From Bacteriovorax stolpii (lineage in GTDB: Bacteria; Bdellovibrionota; UBA2428): a stretch of DNA of 63,835 nucleotides. Below the pieces are notes generated by a model, which made no database searches, was not told the origin of the DNA, and saw nothing but the letters and a program-made list of their open reading frames with translations. Made by a program: the position numbers and the translations under genes. Of the stretch, positions 12,217-20,534 are shown piece after piece (position 1 is the first letter of the stretch; every line of letters starts with the position of its first letter). The stretch covers positions 1-63,835 of the forward strand of contig CAMCVE010000001.1 in NCBI GenBank assembly GCA_945881775.1. Reading direction: 5' to 3'.

Positions 12217-13221
12217 TTATTTCAGATTGAGATATTCTTGGAGCTTAGTGCTGATATCAGCCCCGTGGCGACGATCGTGGACTTGAGTCCCGCGCTCTGA
12301 GAGCAGCACGATGGACTGTGCGAGAGTTAACTTCTCCCCTCGCAGCTCAGCGCCCTTGATGTATTCGTAGAGATCCACAGCAAAAGCCAAATTGCGAGCG
12401 AGTGGTGAGACACTTCCGGTGCGCAGTCCCCGATGATACCCCTTGCCGTTGTGAAGTTCCTGGTGCAGCAGCACTAGCTGCTGCACGGCTTCGCTAATGT
12501 CTTTCATGCCTTGAAGCATCTGGGCCGATTTCATGGGATGCAGACGGATCCGGTCCATCACATGTGACGGCAGCTCGGTGCGGTTCTTGTAATAGGTGAG
12601 AAGTTCCTTTTCAGAAACATCTACAAGTCCGGCATCCAGGAGCAAACAAGCAAACGCAAGATTGGAGAAGGCCGTTCGGGACTCGAAACCATTGGCGAGT
12701 GCCGTGAGCACCGCAAGCGACGAAATCGCCGCCGCGTGATTCATCAGATGAATGTGCCTGAGCTGCTGCAGGATCGAAGACTTGGCATTGCGCGCCTCAG
12801 GAACGAGAAGATCGAGCAAGGAATCCGACATCTCCTGCAAGGCCGCGCAAACATCCTTGCCCGCCGCAGGAGTCGTGAGAAGTCCTGTGTATATCGCTCG
12901 TAGCTTTTCTTTGGCTTCGTCTCCGAGGACCTCTCCACGGAATACCGGCTTCTTGATGGTCGCAAGCACCTCTTCGACGCGAGTTTTGCGCTTGGCTCTC
13001 CACTCTAAAAAAACAGGCTCCTCTTTTACAAAAAGATTTGAGTCCTGCAAGCGCAGTAAATTGGACCAATGCGTTTCCTCGATAACTTCGCCGCGCTTGA
13101 CGATCGAGTGATGTCGACTGGAAGCGTGCAAGAACACGTAAAGATCAAAAGGTGCCACGTCTCCCTGTTTGAGGGCAAGGTCAGCTACGGACACCTTCAC
13201 AAAGGACTCAGTCTCGGACAT
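12217..13221 (-). CDS. Degenerate HD-GYP-like protein
   Basis: 334 residues, no signal peptide. Residues about 150-320 follow the HD-GYP phosphodiesterase pattern, but key residues differ: the HD pair region reads LLLDAG (D196 kept, His replaced by Leu), the HHE region reads HQE, and the GYP region reads GKGYHRG. The N-terminal 100 residues are unassigned. HD-GYP enzymes degrade cyclic di-GMP; with this pattern catalysis is doubtful and a binding or scaffolding role is possible (inference). It is convergent with the subtilase gene and shares its terminator region. Confidence 0.75.
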   Translation of the reverse strand: MSETESFVKVSVADLALKQGDVAPFDLYVFLHASSRHHSIVKRGEVIEETHWSNLLRLQDSNLFVKEEPVFLEWRAKRKTRVEEVLATIKKPVFRGEVLGDEAKEKLRAIYTGLLTTPAAGKDVCAALQEMSDSLLDLLVPEARNAKSSILQQLRHIHLMNHAAAISSLAVLTALANGFESRTAFSNLAFACLLLDAGLVDVSEKELLTYYKNRTELPSHVMDRIRLHPMKSAQMLQGMKDISEAVQQLVLLHQELHNGKGYHRGLRTGSVSPLARNLAFAVDLYEYIKGAELRGEKLTLAQSIVLLSERGTQVHDRRHGADISTKLQEYLNLK

Positions 13222-13239
13222 GGGTCCACTATAACATTT

Positions 13240-14406
13240 TTACTCGGACTTTCTCTTGCCGAAGTTGGTCTGCGCGCCAAACTCAATTGTGGAACCAAAA
13301 ATAAGACCAACGTCGCTCTTTGAGTCCCCTCGGTTCTCGGCGTAGATTTCTGCAAAAGGGCTGAGCGTCAAATTGTCGTTCTGTATCGCCTTGTACTTCA
13401 CACCAAGCGTTGCCCGCACAACGCCCACCTTACGAGTCGAACTCGTCGAAGGGAGCTGCGTGTATTCACCTTGGACATAAGTCGAGAGCTTGCCCTTTTC
13501 TGCGACCACTTCGGTCATCACGGAGCTGAGTTTTTCTTCGCCCCATACTTGCACGAATTGGAGGAGTCCGTAGACGACCCATTCACCAAGTTCATAGGTC
13601 GCATCTAGACCCAGACTCACCATGTGGTTCTCAGCACCCGTGCCCTGTGGATTGCGCACGAGCGCGTAGGCCGCAAAAGCGTGAACCCCGGAGTCACCAA
13701 GGGGCTTATCAATCTTGACGGCCCCACTCACAGAGTCCGAGACGCGGTCGCCGCTCAGCTTCCCAAAATCAAAGAAATCTTTCACGCCAAAGGAACGCGT
13801 AAGCTCGACGGCTTTTTGCTCGGTGCCATCGAAGATGCTCATCTGAACTGTAGTGCCATTCTCGAGGACGTGAGCCGTTTCGATAAACAATCGTTCGCTC
13901 AGCTGATGCACTTCATCTTGAAGCGAGGACTGAGAAACAACACTGCCCGCAGGTTGCATAAAGGCCACCGTGCCAACGCCCGCAGTTATGAAAAGTTTTT
14001 CGGAGGCCTTGATCGTTGCCGCCAGATTCTCGATCACGTGACCCGTCGAATGACCATCAAACGAAGAGTTGCGATCCGAGGAGCTGTTCATGTTGACGTT
14101 TCGCTGCACAAGCGCCTCAAGATTGAAGAGTCCAAAAAACTCGATCTTTCCCGTCGGACTCGTGAGGCGCAAGCTCACGACAGGCCTGTCGAGATAGACC
14201 TTGTACGCGTTGTCACGCCCTGAGCCGTTCTTAAGAAGCGACTGATTGCCACTCACGGCGTTTGCGCTTGCAGCAAACTCAGCTGACCAGCCGTCATTTG
14301 ATTCGGCCTCGATGGACGCCGCATGCGCAAGCGAAGACGTGAGAGAGAGCCCCACTCCAAGTAGGGAGAGGGGCACGCTGTAGCTACGATATTTAAAAAC
14401 ACTCAT
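13240..14406 (-). CDS. Outer-membrane porin-like beta-barrel protein
   Basis: 388 residues with a signal peptide ending ASLAHA-A (about residue 29). The mature protein shows repeated alternating hydrophobic/polar strands, few Cys, many Gly/Asn/Ser turns and ends in strand-like sequence, the look of a general porin or porin-like barrel. I cannot name a substrate. It is transcribed in the same direction as the HD-GYP-like gene, 18 bp upstream of it, so they may share a transcript. Confidence 0.75.
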   Translation of the reverse strand: MSVFKYRSYSVPLSLLGVGLSLTSSLAHAASIEAESNDGWSAEFAASANAVSGNQSLLKNGSGRDNAYKVYLDRPVVSLRLTSPTGKIEFFGLFNLEALVQRNVNMNSSSDRNSSFDGHSTGHVIENLAATIKASEKLFITAGVGTVAFMQPAGSVVSQSSLQDEVHQLSERLFIETAHVLENGTTVQMSIFDGTEQKAVELTRSFGVKDFFDFGKLSGDRVSDSVSGAVKIDKPLGDSGVHAFAAYALVRNPQGTGAENHMVSLGLDATYELGEWVVYGLLQFVQVWGEEKLSSVMTEVVAEKGKLSTYVQGEYTQLPSTSSTRKVGVVRATLGVKYKAIQNDNLTLSPFAEIYAENRGDSKSDVGLIFGSTIEFGAQTNFGKRKSE

Positions 14407-14572
14407 AAATCGACCTCGTCAGGGGACTAGGAGCAAGTGCAATGCCAGAATAAATATAAATATTATCAAATATTTAAGTCTATGTTTCCTGAGGCTTTTG
14501 GGACTGGAGCGTTTCTCGCCTGCGGGTGTCGAGTCGGTCGACACTCTCAGGCAGGCCGCATATTTTGAGACA

Positions 14573-15385
14573 ATGCCCACTTCCACTCGCAAGATCGCTT
14601 TTCTCGGCACCGGCAAACTCAACCAGGCTCTGCTCAGGGGCCTTAGTTTGCGCCCTCCTGCTTACAAGCTCGCGGCGAGCGTGCGCAGCCCTGAATCACG
14701 TGCGCGCCTCGAGGCTGCATTTGAGGGACTCTCCGTCACACTCGACAATCAAGAACTCGTGCAAGGTGCGAGCTACGTGATCCTTGGGGTTAAACCCCAC
14801 GCCGCACTCGAAGTTGTGCAGGCCCTCAAAGACTCCCTTCCTCAAGGAACTACCCTCGTTTCACTCTGTGCCCGGCTGCCGCTCGCAAGGCTGCGTGAAA
14901 TTCTCTCGACAAGGCCCGACGTCAAACTCGTGCGGCTCATGCCCAACACAGCTTGCGAAGTGGGTGCAGGTCTTCTGGGAGTGAGTTGTGAAAACGAGTC
15001 TTCGCCTGAACCCGAGCTTCTAGAAATTTTTTCACGACTGGGACAAGTCCGTGTGATCCCCGAGAGAGACATGGATGTTTTTACAATCCTTGGGGCCTGC
15101 ACGCCGGCTTTCTTTTTAAAGATGGCTGAAAGTCTCGGGCGAGCCGCACGTGGAAATGGACTCGATGAAGACTTCTCGCGCCAAGCTCTCGGGCAAGTTC
15201 TTATCGGCGCGGGACAGCTCCTCCAAAGCAGCAAGCTCAGTGCCCAAGACCGCATCACTCAAATTGCCACGCCCGGCGGCGTGACCGCCGAGGGACTCGC
15301 TCGACTCGACGAGCTCCAGCTCGAAGCCGCGAGTGTTCAGGCCTTCGAGAGCGCACTCGCCAAGTGCCAAAGCCTTAAGTTATGA
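14573..15385 (+). CDS. proC: Pyrroline-5-carboxylate reductase
   Basis: About 270 residues; the last step of proline synthesis (pyrroline-5-carboxylate to proline, NAD(P)H). The N-terminal dinucleotide motif is FLGTGKLNQAL, followed by GVKP, LVRLMPNTAC and the C-terminal TPGGVTAEGL signature. I chose ATG 14573 because the homology starts there; a TTG at 14498 would add 25 unrelated residues. It is followed 10 bp later by msrA and probably co-transcribed with it. Confidence 0.93.
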   Translation: MPTSTRKIAFLGTGKLNQALLRGLSLRPPAYKLAASVRSPESRARLEAAFEGLSVTLDNQELVQGASYVILGVKPHAALEVVQALKDSLPQGTTLVSLCARLPLARLREILSTRPDVKLVRLMPNTACEVGAGLLGVSCENESSPEPELLEIFSRLGQVRVIPERDMDVFTILGACTPAFFLKMAESLGRAARGNGLDEDFSRQALGQVLIGAGQLLQSSKLSAQDRITQIATPGGVTAEGLARLDELQLEAASVQAFESALAKCQSLKL

Positions 15386-15395
15386 GGAAACTACA

Positions 15396-15893
15396 ATGAC
15401 GACTCACGAACATGAAACGGCGCTTCTTGCGGGTGGTTGCTTTTGGGGAATGGAAGACTTAATCCGAAAAATTCCTGGCGTGGTCGACACCGATGTCGGC
15501 TACACAGGCGGAGAACTCGCTAATCCCACCTACAATCACGTTAAGACGGGAACTACGGGCCACGCCGAAGCCATCCAGATTGTCTTCGATCCAACGAAAC
15601 TCAGCTTCTCCACGATTCTCGACTTCTTTTTCCGAATGCACGATCCCACGACGCTCGGTCGGCAGGGTAACGACGTGGGTTCACAGTACCGCTCTGCAAT
15701 TTTCTATTTGTCGGAGTCGCAGCGACTCACAGCCGAATCCAAGAAACGGGAATGGGACGCATCAAAGAAGTGGAAGAATCCGATCGTTACGGAGATCGTG
15801 CCCGCGAAAGCTTTTTACAAGGCTGAATCCTACCACCAGGACTACCTCGAGAAAAATCCAAACGGATACAGCTGCCACTATTTGCGCGACTGA
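15396..15893 (+). CDS. msrA: Peptide methionine sulfoxide reductase A
   Basis: 165 residues; reduces methionine-S-sulfoxide in proteins. The catalytic motif GGCFWGMED is near residue 13, and YTGG, GHAEAIQIVFDP and the QYRSAIFY stretch are as in MsrA. ATG 15396 follows a GAGGAAA ribosome binding site, and the reading frame upstream of it is only overlap with proC. No signal peptide, so cytoplasmic. Its 3' end overlaps the convergent hydrolase gene by 16 bp. Confidence 0.95.
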   Translation: MTTHEHETALLAGGCFWGMEDLIRKIPGVVDTDVGYTGGELANPTYNHVKTGTTGHAEAIQIVFDPTKLSFSTILDFFFRMHDPTTLGRQGNDVGSQYRSAIFYLSESQRLTAESKKREWDASKKWKNPIVTEIVPAKAFYKAESYHQDYLEKNPNGYSCHYLRD

Positions 15894-16924
15894 ATCTGGC
15901 AGACACCGAAGCTTTTCTCGAGCGGATCACGTGCCGAGAAGGGCTTCGACTCGTCAACAAATTCCGTCGCGGATTTTAGGAGCGAATCGAGCCAGAACTT
16001 GTTCTGGTCGGGAGAATCAAATCGCGAGAAGAGCGAGTGATTGGCACCCTCTTGGTAGAAACAGCCCTCGACTTGTCTTGGATTCGTATTCCATCCGAGT
16101 TTTTTTGCAGCCTTTAGGATCCACTCGTTCGAGGCCCCGCCGTCGTTTTGAATGCCAATGATTTGGACCTGCGTTGTCACAGGACGCGTGTTCCGCACAA
16201 CGCGTTTTCCGTAGCTTTGCGCCGTATCAAGTTGATCGAAGCGGAAGTTGCACACACCACCGCGACCTCTCTTCAACTCATCGACACACGACGGACCCCA
16301 CCCGATTCTTTTCTTACGAAGAAAAGGCAAGTGGCCCACTAGAGGTAGACCCACGCTTCGAAGCAGAGTGTTGGAAGCCGCAAAGAACGGCGACACAAGC
16401 AGCGCTCTCTCGAAATCCTCGGGCGAACGCTGGACAGCATCGAGAGCGATCGCTCCACCTACGGAGAGTCCCACAACAGTCGTTGGGAGCGAGTCGCCTC
16501 GAGCTATCTCCACCGCTGCCCGAGCCACGTTCTCGTAAGCTTTGTCTTGGCCTGCTCCAGGCAATGCGGAATAGTCATCGGAGCCATCGGCGAGAGGCTT
16601 GCGTCCGTGCCCCGGCAGCAGCAACATGTAAGAGACCCATCCCGCCTCAGCGAGTCTTTCGCTCCACTCAAAATACTGTTGAGGACAGGCCGTGAATCCG
16701 TGAATGAGAATCACCTTGCCCCTCACGGCGACACCGCGTGGAGGCATCACTCTACGAGGCTTGCACGGACTTTGTAGTTCGAGATTCTTTGTCTGAAGGA
16801 CTGATTCGGTCCAGGCCACGTTTGATACGCTTTCGCCTTGAGGTTCACGACCCGCGCTTTGATGGGCGCAAGACCCTAAACCCAGGACGATTCCCACGAT
16901 CCAAAGCTTCACAGACATCCACAT
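15878..16924 (-). CDS. Alpha/beta-hydrolase lipoprotein
   Basis: 348 residues from ATG 16924, with a lipoprotein signal (WIVGIVLGLGSC, lipid Cys19). The body is a serine hydrolase of the monoacylglycerol-lipase/S33 kind: oxyanion region IHGFTACP, nucleophile elbow GLSVGG, acid near NDGGASNE and a histidine in GANHSLFS. It is expected on the periplasmic side of a membrane. The longer frame to 16978 lacks a signal start and is less likely. Substrate unknown (lipid or peptide ester). Confidence 0.83.
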   Translation of the reverse strand: MWMSVKLWIVGIVLGLGSCAHQSAGREPQGESVSNVAWTESVLQTKNLELQSPCKPRRVMPPRGVAVRGKVILIHGFTACPQQYFEWSERLAEAGWVSYMLLLPGHGRKPLADGSDDYSALPGAGQDKAYENVARAAVEIARGDSLPTTVVGLSVGGAIALDAVQRSPEDFERALLVSPFFAASNTLLRSVGLPLVGHLPFLRKKRIGWGPSCVDELKRGRGGVCNFRFDQLDTAQSYGKRVVRNTRPVTTQVQIIGIQNDGGASNEWILKAAKKLGWNTNPRQVEGCFYQEGANHSLFSRFDSPDQNKFWLDSLLKSATEFVDESKPFSARDPLEKSFGVCQIQSRK

Positions 16925-16997
16925 TCTATCGGCATCCCCGGGCCCGAGCTTGACCCCCCTGGCATCGTCACTTATCACTAAAAGGGTCTTCCCATGC

Positions 16998-17074
16998 GCG
17001 CCCGTAGCTCAGATGGATAGAGCGTCAGCCTCCGAAGCTGAAGGTCGTGGGTTCGAGTCTCGCCGGGCGCACCA
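16998..17074 (+). tRNA. tRNA-Arg (CCG)
   Basis: 77-nt cloverleaf: acceptor GCGCCCG/CGGGCGC, D arm, anticodon stem TCAGC/GCTGA with loop CTCCGAA (anticodon CCG), T arm with TTCGAGT, discriminator A and an encoded CCA. A hairpin terminator follows. The stretch after it holds a truncated aldehyde dehydrogenase and AT-rich accessory genes, so this tRNA is a plausible old integration point. Confidence 0.96.
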
Positions 17075-17084
17075 CAAGTGCGGC

Positions 17085-17110
17085 AAAAGTTGCCCTTAGG
17101 GGCAAGTTTT
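17085..17110 (+). terminator. Terminator after tRNA-Arg
   Basis: Hairpin with arms AAAAGTTGCCC and GGGCAAGTTTT (one mismatch) around a short loop, ending in TTTT. It begins 10 bp past the tRNA CCA end, fitting termination of the tRNA transcript. Confidence 0.6.
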
Positions 17111-17182
17111 GATCGCTCTGTGGACGGCGAGTTTTTTGCAAAGCAAAAAACGGAGCCGTGGGCATCCTCCAGTACCAATCTT

Positions 17183-18040
17183 TCATGATAGTCCCAGCGC
17201 AAGCACAAGCAAAGCGAGTGTGAGCCCTTCTGGGTTGGGTTCTTGTTTTGAAACACACGGGTTTCTAGATGCTCGCTTCGCGCGTTTAACATTGTATTTA
17301 GACTGCGAGAGCTCGCTCGAGAAATCACTATCTTCAAAGAGCGTGGCAGGCACATAGTTTCCGCGCTCCATAAGAGACGAAGCCACTTCGACTTGGCCGA
17401 TGATCTTTGCACGGTTGCGCTCGATCACGCCAAGGAGTCGCTCCTGCGCCTCTCGATCGATCACAGGACCGATACGAGTTGCGGCATCGAGCGGCGAACC
17501 GAGCGTCATCGACTTCAACGCTTGAACGAGACGGTCGCGGAAGCGCTCGTAGTTGTTTTCAAGCACAAGGATGCGCGAGAGCGCCGAACACTTTTGACCT
17601 TGAAAATGAAACGCACTTCGCAGCACGCCAAGCACCGCTTCGTCCATATCAGCGTCGTCGTCGACGATGATCGAGTTCTTGCCGCCCATCTCGGCAACGA
17701 CTTTTTTTATGTGACGCTGACCAGGCTGAACACGACTCGCTTGCTCAAGAATCTTAAGACCCACGGCGCGAGACCCCGTAAAATTAATGATGTGGATGTC
17801 GGCATGATTGACGAGGTGCGCGCCGACGACTTCGCCCAGGCCCGGTAGGAACTGCACCACATCTCGCGGGAAGCCCACTTCGAGCATCATGTCGTAAAGA
17901 ACCTTAGCGATGCCCGACGACTGCTCGGCCGGTTTCATAATCACAGGATTGCCCGCAAGCAGCGGCGCCACCGTCATGCCACAAAGAATTGCGAGCGGGA
18001 AATTCCAGGGTGCGATGACAAGCGCTGGTCCGCGGCCCTA
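17183..18040 (-). pseudogene. Internal fragment of an aldehyde dehydrogenase (P5C dehydrogenase/PutA type)
   Basis: Homology covers only about 18040-17295: it begins at the VIAPWNFPLAI strand, passes NFTGSR, the catalytic-Glu region VAEMGGKN and the catalytic Cys region FQGQKCSA, and stops just before the conserved EEIFGP stretch. The first part lies upstream of the first ATG (17977) and is preceded by an in-frame TAG; the last 35 residues of the open frame are unrelated. A family member needs about 500 residues, so both ends are missing and the piece cannot be a working enzyme. It sits between tRNA-Arg and a pilin-like gene, as expected for a scar of insertion or deletion. Confidence 0.82.
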
Positions 18041-18084
18041 CATCGAGCCCGGGCGAGCTGGCAACTGCGGGTTAAGAGGGGGTC

Positions 18085-19095
18085 TCAAATGCAAGCACAG
18101 GAGTGCTCCCTGATCGAAGGGGTTTTCGAAGTCCAGGTCTTACATTGACCCGCCTTGGGATGTTTGGCTCCATAACGTTCGCTGCAGTACTCAACGTCCT
18201 TTTCTTTAGCGCCCTTATCGATGTCCGTAACTTGTCCACCCTGCGCGTAGCACGTGGCAGATTGGGTCGAACAATAATTGGTGATCCGATCCTGGGTTTT
18301 CGCGCTGCGCCAGCCCTTGCCGCCGTCCACCGTTGTATCCAAGGCCCAACACTTCCTGTTCACCCAGGGGCTACAGCCTCCCCCGCCCACCACCACGGGT
18401 GGCAGGGGAGGAGTGGGAATTATGCAGACCACCTGCCCCTTGGGATCGATGCCCGCGACCACCTCGCCCGCCTCAAAATCACAAATTCGAGAGGTCACCG
18501 GGACCCCGCAGTTTTGAGTATCGACATCATACGGCAAACCGAGTCTCGTGCAGAGTTCCTCGACGGGGTTTGCGGCGCTCTGTCCATCACAACTCTCAAT
18601 CACACCGGTTGCGGCGGTCGAAATCAACATCGGTATGCTTTCCGAAAAACTGCGTGCCCCAAAGCTCTCGCCCACGATCTCAGCATCGATCTGAATCCGG
18701 ACCGGATGGCTACCTTCAGAAATCACGCCTGTACCCGTGCCCGTGAAGGGAATCATTTGTAGCCTGGTCACACGAATTCCGCTTTTCACGCTTCCCGGAT
18801 CTTGCACGGCCACGATGTCCGTACCGTCGATCTGCAAACGCTTGAAGTCCGTCGGTTTATCCGAGTAAATCAGTTCTCCACTGTCGATATGAAACGCGCC
18901 CGCACACTTGTCTTTTGAATGACTCATCATGCGCACAACGGCTTTCAGTTCTTCGAACTCGCCACGGTTGCGGACGCCTTTGACACCCTTGTTGCTGTTG
19001 CTCAGCATCGACGCCAAGCCCAAGCCCACCACAATCGAAAGTGCGGCCGCGATCATAACACCGACTAGAGACATGCCTCGGGAGTTGTTCATCAT
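18085..19095 (-). CDS. Prepilin-like (minor pseudopilin-like) protein with Cys-rich C-terminus
   Basis: 336 residues. A short basic leader ends in Gly before MSLVGVMIAAALSIVVG, the form of a type IV prepilin/pseudopilin cleavage site, but position +5 is Gly instead of the usual Glu. After the helix comes a beta-rich region, then a Pro/Gly linker (VVVGGGG) and a C-terminal domain of about 100 residues with about eight cysteines. It may be a tip or adhesive minor pilin (inference). A similar N-terminus occurs in the gene at 21508. Start ATG 19095 (or 19092) lies inside a hairpin. Confidence 0.72.
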   Translation of the reverse strand: MMNNSRGMSLVGVMIAAALSIVVGLGLASMLSNSNKGVKGVRNRGEFEELKAVVRMMSHSKDKCAGAFHIDSGELIYSDKPTDFKRLQIDGTDIVAVQDPGSVKSGIRVTRLQMIPFTGTGTGVISEGSHPVRIQIDAEIVGESFGARSFSESIPMLISTAATGVIESCDGQSAANPVEELCTRLGLPYDVDTQNCGVPVTSRICDFEAGEVVAGIDPKGQVVCIIPTPPLPPVVVGGGGCSPWVNRKCWALDTTVDGGKGWRSAKTQDRITNYCSTQSATCYAQGGQVTDIDKGAKEKDVEYCSERYGAKHPKAGQCKTWTSKTPSIREHSCACI

Positions 19096-19111
19096 AGTTG
19101 TTCTATGATGA
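19089..19111. repeat. Perfect inverted repeat over the start codon of the pilin-like gene
   Basis: Arms TCATCATAG and CTATGATGA (9 bp, perfect) around a TTGTT loop. The start codon of the minus-strand pilin-like gene lies in one arm, so in RNA the hairpin could mask it, or in DNA it could bind a regulator. Both are inference. Confidence 0.4.
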
Positions 19112-19408
19112 CATATAATTTAGCTGGGCTGAAGGGGTGCCTGCTTCTCACAAACGCCTGAGGGCCAGCCCTTCATGAAATTTTCGTTAAGCGTAGCCTC
19201 AACGAAGCTCACGGAATTTTGACAAATTCCATTAAGTGAAGCATTTCGCCGCGCTCGTAATACTTTTTCTCAAAATGCGTCCTCGCCGCAAAATGTGGAT
19301 CCGGCTTGAGCGTGCTTAGTTTACGCTAGAAAAAGCCGCCTATTTAAATTTTGGTTAAGTTACAATCTTTGTTTGAGTTCTACGCCACCAAACTGCTGAA
19401 ATAGGATA
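19112..19408. other. Non-coding AT-rich gap between divergent accessory genes
   Basis: About 300 bp with no supported gene. It holds a possible stem formed by CTGAAGGG and CCCTTCA segments near 19130-19175 and an AT-rich stretch before 19409 that probably includes the promoter of the next gene. No riboswitch or RNA gene was recognised. Confidence 0.4.
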
Positions 19409-20377
19409 ATGAAGCGCGGAAACTTTATTGCGTTTTTGGTATTTCAGATCGTAGCTCGGCCAAGCTTTTCTGACGGGCCTCCAAGAATCGACGAGTCAGC
19501 ATTTGACGAAAAGACACGATCGTCTCTTCGCGAGCGCTATCACGGCCCCTTTGAGTCAGGTAAATGGAAGGCTGGTGAAAGTTGGATGGGTCCTGGTGGC
19601 TACAACATGAAAAACGGTTCTGTAATCGATCCCGTTACTAAAGAATGCAGCTCGGGTCATGGCGGTAGCTGTTATGGCAACGCGGAAATGATCAGCGAAC
19701 TTCTAACGCTCAACTGGGATAAGTCTCAAAAACCCGGTTCTAGCGCGAACACAAAAACAGACCCTCCTCGAATTAAGTTATCAACCGCCAGAAATTCCGT
19801 CAGCGCGAGCACGATGGATGGATATTCGGATTTTAAATCTTTTCTCCAGAAACCTGAAAATCGGCAAGCTGCCGTTGACTGGGCACGTGGCTCGCTGCAT
19901 TCCACTCAGGATCATGATGGTGCGCGTGTAGCGCAGGCGAAGTCTCCACAAGAAAACAAGCTCTACGTTGAAGAACTTCAAAGGCGGATAGATATGGGGT
20001 TGCTGCCTAACCTCACCTTCGATATTCAAGGGACCGAGCTCAAGCATTCTGTGCTTCTTAAAGAGATCAAGGACGAAGGAGATCGTTACTCGCTCGTAAC
20101 ATTGGATTCGAACTTTCCGGACAAAGCCCATACGATTCACGTCGATAAAATGACGGGGGATGTGAGCTCCTTGGGCGCTTACGATGACTATGTGTTAAAG
20201 GACGGTAATTCCGCAAAAAAACAGCTCTCCAAAGCTGTCATCGGTATCGGCAACCCAGATGGTTGGAAAAAGGTCCTTGAAAAACACGGCCCTCAGGCTC
20301 AGGCGACACCTCGCTATCAAGAGCCTTCATCCATCAACGGTCCCATTGATTTCGGTCCTTCGGCTCACGGCAACTGA
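19409..20377 (+). CDS. Secreted protein with possible papain-like Cys-His-Asp motif
   Basis: 322 residues with an N-terminal hydrophobic segment that may be a signal peptide. No firm family. The pattern GGSCYGNAEM (C88), LKHSVLLKEI (H213) and YSLVTLDSNFP (D233, N235) resembles the order and spacing seen in papain-fold cysteine peptidases and related effector domains (Cys on a helix, then His and an Asp/Asn on strands, with a DxNxP turn). This is a motif-based guess. The C-terminus is Pro/Gly-rich. It lies in the AT-rich block between two pilin-like genes. Start at ATG 19409 after AGGATA. Confidence 0.7.
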   Translation: MKRGNFIAFLVFQIVARPSFSDGPPRIDESAFDEKTRSSLRERYHGPFESGKWKAGESWMGPGGYNMKNGSVIDPVTKECSSGHGGSCYGNAEMISELLTLNWDKSQKPGSSANTKTDPPRIKLSTARNSVSASTMDGYSDFKSFLQKPENRQAAVDWARGSLHSTQDHDGARVAQAKSPQENKLYVEELQRRIDMGLLPNLTFDIQGTELKHSVLLKEIKDEGDRYSLVTLDSNFPDKAHTIHVDKMTGDVSSLGAYDDYVLKDGNSAKKQLSKAVIGIGNPDGWKKVLEKHGPQAQATPRYQEPSSINGPIDFGPSAHGN

Positions 20378-20534
20378 CGCCTCGGAGCCATTTTAATCAA
20401 ATCTTAATCTAGATCCATTTCGATCATGTCCGAATCGTATCGAAGCCAACAAATCTACAAAGCCTCTCAAAGTCGGGGATACCTTCTCCGAAGGAGATGT
20501 CATCGAAACCGGAGTCGATGGGCGCGCAAAGCTC

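Noticed and set aside
14498-14572. A longer proC start (TTG 14498)
   Set aside because: The added 25 residues have no similarity to the reductase family, and ATG 14573 begins the dinucleotide-binding strand at the usual distance.
16174-16695. Plus-strand open frame of 173 codons inside the hydrolase gene
   Set aside because: Antisense to the lipoprotein hydrolase, which has a full catalytic set; the predicted protein is Arg/Pro-rich without features.
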